A stretch of 64,000 nt of DNA from a bacterium (GTDB lineage Bacteria > Auribacterota > UBA6266), in assembly GCA_023228325.1 (NCBI GenBank), contig JALOBK010000001.1, positions 1,403,549 to 1,467,548 on the forward strand, in the 5' to 3' direction. Below are positions 62,625-64,000 of the stretch, piece after piece. Both the position numbers and the translations under genes were made by a program. Each line of letters opens with the position of its first letter. The stretch's first letter is position 1. The notes below the pieces were generated by a model that searched no databases, was not told the DNA's origin, and worked only from the letters and a program-made list of their open reading frames with translations.

Positions 62625-64000
62625 CGCGGGCATAGTATGGGAATATGTCGATCCCGGAATAAAAAACATTCCGGATGACATGAATGCTTTTGCCGGTTTC
62701 GAACCGGTCAATAAATCCGATGCGAGGATACTTCTCAGGGGGCCGGTAGGGGGAAGACAGTGTTATATAAAATTATATTTGAATCCGACGGTCATTGACT
62801 TCCTGAGATACTGCTTTAAAAAGAATAAGTCTTTGAAAGAACACGAAAATATGGTTTTGCTTTCCAAAAAAGGGATAAAAGTTCCCCTGTCCCTGGCGGC
62901 GGGAACTTTCTCTTCGCAGGATATGAAGGATGGCGGTATTTTTATATCCGAAGAAATTACCGGCGCCCGGCCCCTTTCAGAGAAAATCAGGGAAGAACCT
63001 GATGCCTTGATGGATAAATTCTGCGGGTTTGTCAGGGAATTGCATAAGAAGGGAGTATATCAGATTGATTTTCACCTTGATAATATCCTTGTTTCCGGCG
63101 GGCAGATCTATTTGATAGATGTCCAGAGGGTAAAAATATTCGGCTCTGCGGTTCCGCGCCGGCTGATTTTCAGAAATCTTGCGAATATAAATATGTTTTT
63201 AAGGGAGGCCCTCGGCGAAAAGTATCAGCTGATGTTCTTTGAAAAATACTTCGGAATGGGTTATAAAGCATTTTTCGAAGATATAGAAAAAATGACTGAC
63301 GAATACTTTTATAGATTATGGAAAAGAAGAGATAAAAAAGCAGTCGAAAACAAGGAAAATTATTCGTTTGTGAGAATCAAAGGGGTTAAATATGTCTCAA
63401 AAAGGGAATTTTCAGAATCTGCCGGGACAGGTTTTATTACAGGCATCGGGGAACTTTTTGAATCGTCGGATGTCATCAAGGACGATGTAAAGACTTCTGT
63501 CAGAAGGATGAATTATAAGAATTACGACCTTGTGGTAAAAAAGTATAACAAAATATCATTTGCTACGTTTCCCGGGAGAAAGGCTGTGAGTTCATGGAAA
63601 GGCTCTGTAGGATTGAAGATAAGGAAGATATGCACTCCGGAGCCTGTGATGGCGATATCGTGCGGCAATAAGGCCGGATATTTCATAGCTGAAAATAAAA
63701 AGGGTATTGTCCGGATTGACGAATTTTTGAGGCAGGATGATTTGTCCCCTGAAAAGAAGCGTAAAGTAATGGAGAACGCCGGAAAATTCTTCGCGGATTT
63801 GCATAATAAGGGCATTTATCACAGGGATACAAAACCGGGAAATATATTTGTTGAAAAAAGCTGCCTGGCCATTTCCATACTTGATACCGACAGGGTGCAA
63901 TTTTCCAGGTCTGTAAGCCCGCGAAAAAAAGTAAAGAATTTAAAAAGGTTAATTGATAATATAGGTGATATCCTGAAAAATGAGGATAAGGATATATTTT
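62617..64000 (+). CDS. Tandem Kdo/WaaP-type lipopolysaccharide kinase domains (3' end cut by window)
   Basis: The reading frame is open from the ATG at 62617 to the end of the window (461 codons seen, no stop). GGGGG at 62605-62609 is a plausible ribosome-binding site. First kinase-like unit (residues about 30-200): ELHKKGVYQIDFHLDNILV, with Asp151, Asn156 and metal Asp168 (YLIDVQR), but Gln149 replaces the usual His. Second unit (about 250-430): DLHNKGIYHRDTKPGNIFV, with the full HRD-K-N set (Asp404, Lys406, Asn409) and Asp423. WaaP/KdkA-like kinases phosphorylate core heptose or Kdo. Two such domains in one chain is unusual. Stop and C-terminus are unseen. Confidence 0.8.
   Translation, partial: MNDAGIVWEYVDPGIKNIPDDMNAFAGFEPVNKSDARILLRGPVGGRQCYIKLYLNPTVIDFLRYCFKKNKSLKEHENMVLLSKKGIKVPLSLAAGTFSSQDMKDGGIFISEEITGARPLSEKIREEPDALMDKFCGFVRELHKKGVYQIDFHLDNILVSGGQIYLIDVQRVKIFGSAVPRRLIFRNLANINMFLREALGEKYQLMFFEKYFGMGYKAFFEDIEKMTDEYFYRLWKRRDKKAVENKENYSFVRIKGVKYVSKREFSESAGTGFITGIGELFESSDVIKDDVKTSVRRMNYKNYDLVVKKYNKISFATFPGRKAVSSWKGSVGLKIRKICTPEPVMAISCGNKAGYFIAENKKGIVRIDEFLRQDDLSPEKKRKVMENAGKFFADLHNKGIYHRDTKPGNIFVEKSCLAISILDTDRVQFSRSVSPRKKVKNLKRLIDNIGDILKNEDKDIF

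Overview
The window is a dense block of cell-envelope polysaccharide genes from a Gram-negative bacterium. All recognised genes lie on the + strand, mostly overlapping by 1-20 bases or separated by a few bases. Kdo transferase (waaA), lpxK, an lpxL-type acyltransferase and two heptosyltransferase-family genes imply lipid A with a Kdo/heptose core. Base composition looks moderately AT-rich, and the mix of LPS genes, many membrane glycosyltransferases, B12-binding radical SAM proteins and a spore-coat-style nonulosonate pathway resembles uncultured phyla such as Omnitrophota. That taxonomic guess is weak: there is no rRNA or other marker gene. I saw no tRNA, transposase, integrase, CRISPR array or replication origin.

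Layout. 1-2686: tail of a GT4 glycosyltransferase, a TylF-type methyltransferase and a CapA-family protein. 2770-9913: waaA, a PTS EIIA-CBS protein, an ArsB/NhaD-type ion transporter, a second EIIA protein, lpxK, lpxL and a waaF-like gene. 9930-18339: two GT4 enzymes, two GT-C membrane glycosyltransferases, a methyltransferase, a polyprenyl-phosphate sugar synthase and a B12-binding radical SAM protein. 18371-36749: a small HTH protein preceded by three 10-bp tandem repeats, then a complete pseudaminic-acid-type pathway (pseB, pseC, pseF-like, pseH-like, pseG, pseI). This pathway is split by an oxidoreductase, a second DegT aminotransferase, a Fes-domain Fe-S protein, an epimerase, a lone ABC ATPase and a HypB/UreG-like GTPase. 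It is followed by an ATP-grasp protein, a sialidase-fold protein, an enolase-superfamily enzyme and a tandem flavodoxin-like protein.

36908-45357: a Wzx-like flippase, three polyprenyl-phosphate GT2 enzymes, a GT-C enzyme, a toroid-fold protein and a UPF0104-type membrane protein. 45358-46548: the least gene-dense part, with a small exported protein, a 33-codon basic ORF with a strong Shine-Dalgarno, and a promoter-like site. 46549-64000: a second B12-binding radical SAM protein, YfhO, a GT-C enzyme, a CDP-alcohol phosphotransferase-like protein, UDP-GlcNAc 2-epimerase, a run of GT2/GT4/GT9 enzymes, a polyprenyl-phosphate sugar transferase that could prime a lipid-linked glycan, and an unfinished protein with two Kdo/WaaP-type kinase domains.

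Putative joint role: lipid A and core are built at the left end. Nucleotide-activated amino sugars and a CMP-nonulosonate are made in the centre. Glycans are assembled on polyprenyl carriers by the right-hand genes and by the GT-C/GT2 sets, then flipped by the MOP-family protein. The best candidate for something undescribed is the Fe-S/ABC-ATPase/GTPase trio with its redox neighbours inside the nonulosonate locus. All family assignments come from motif reading, not from searches.
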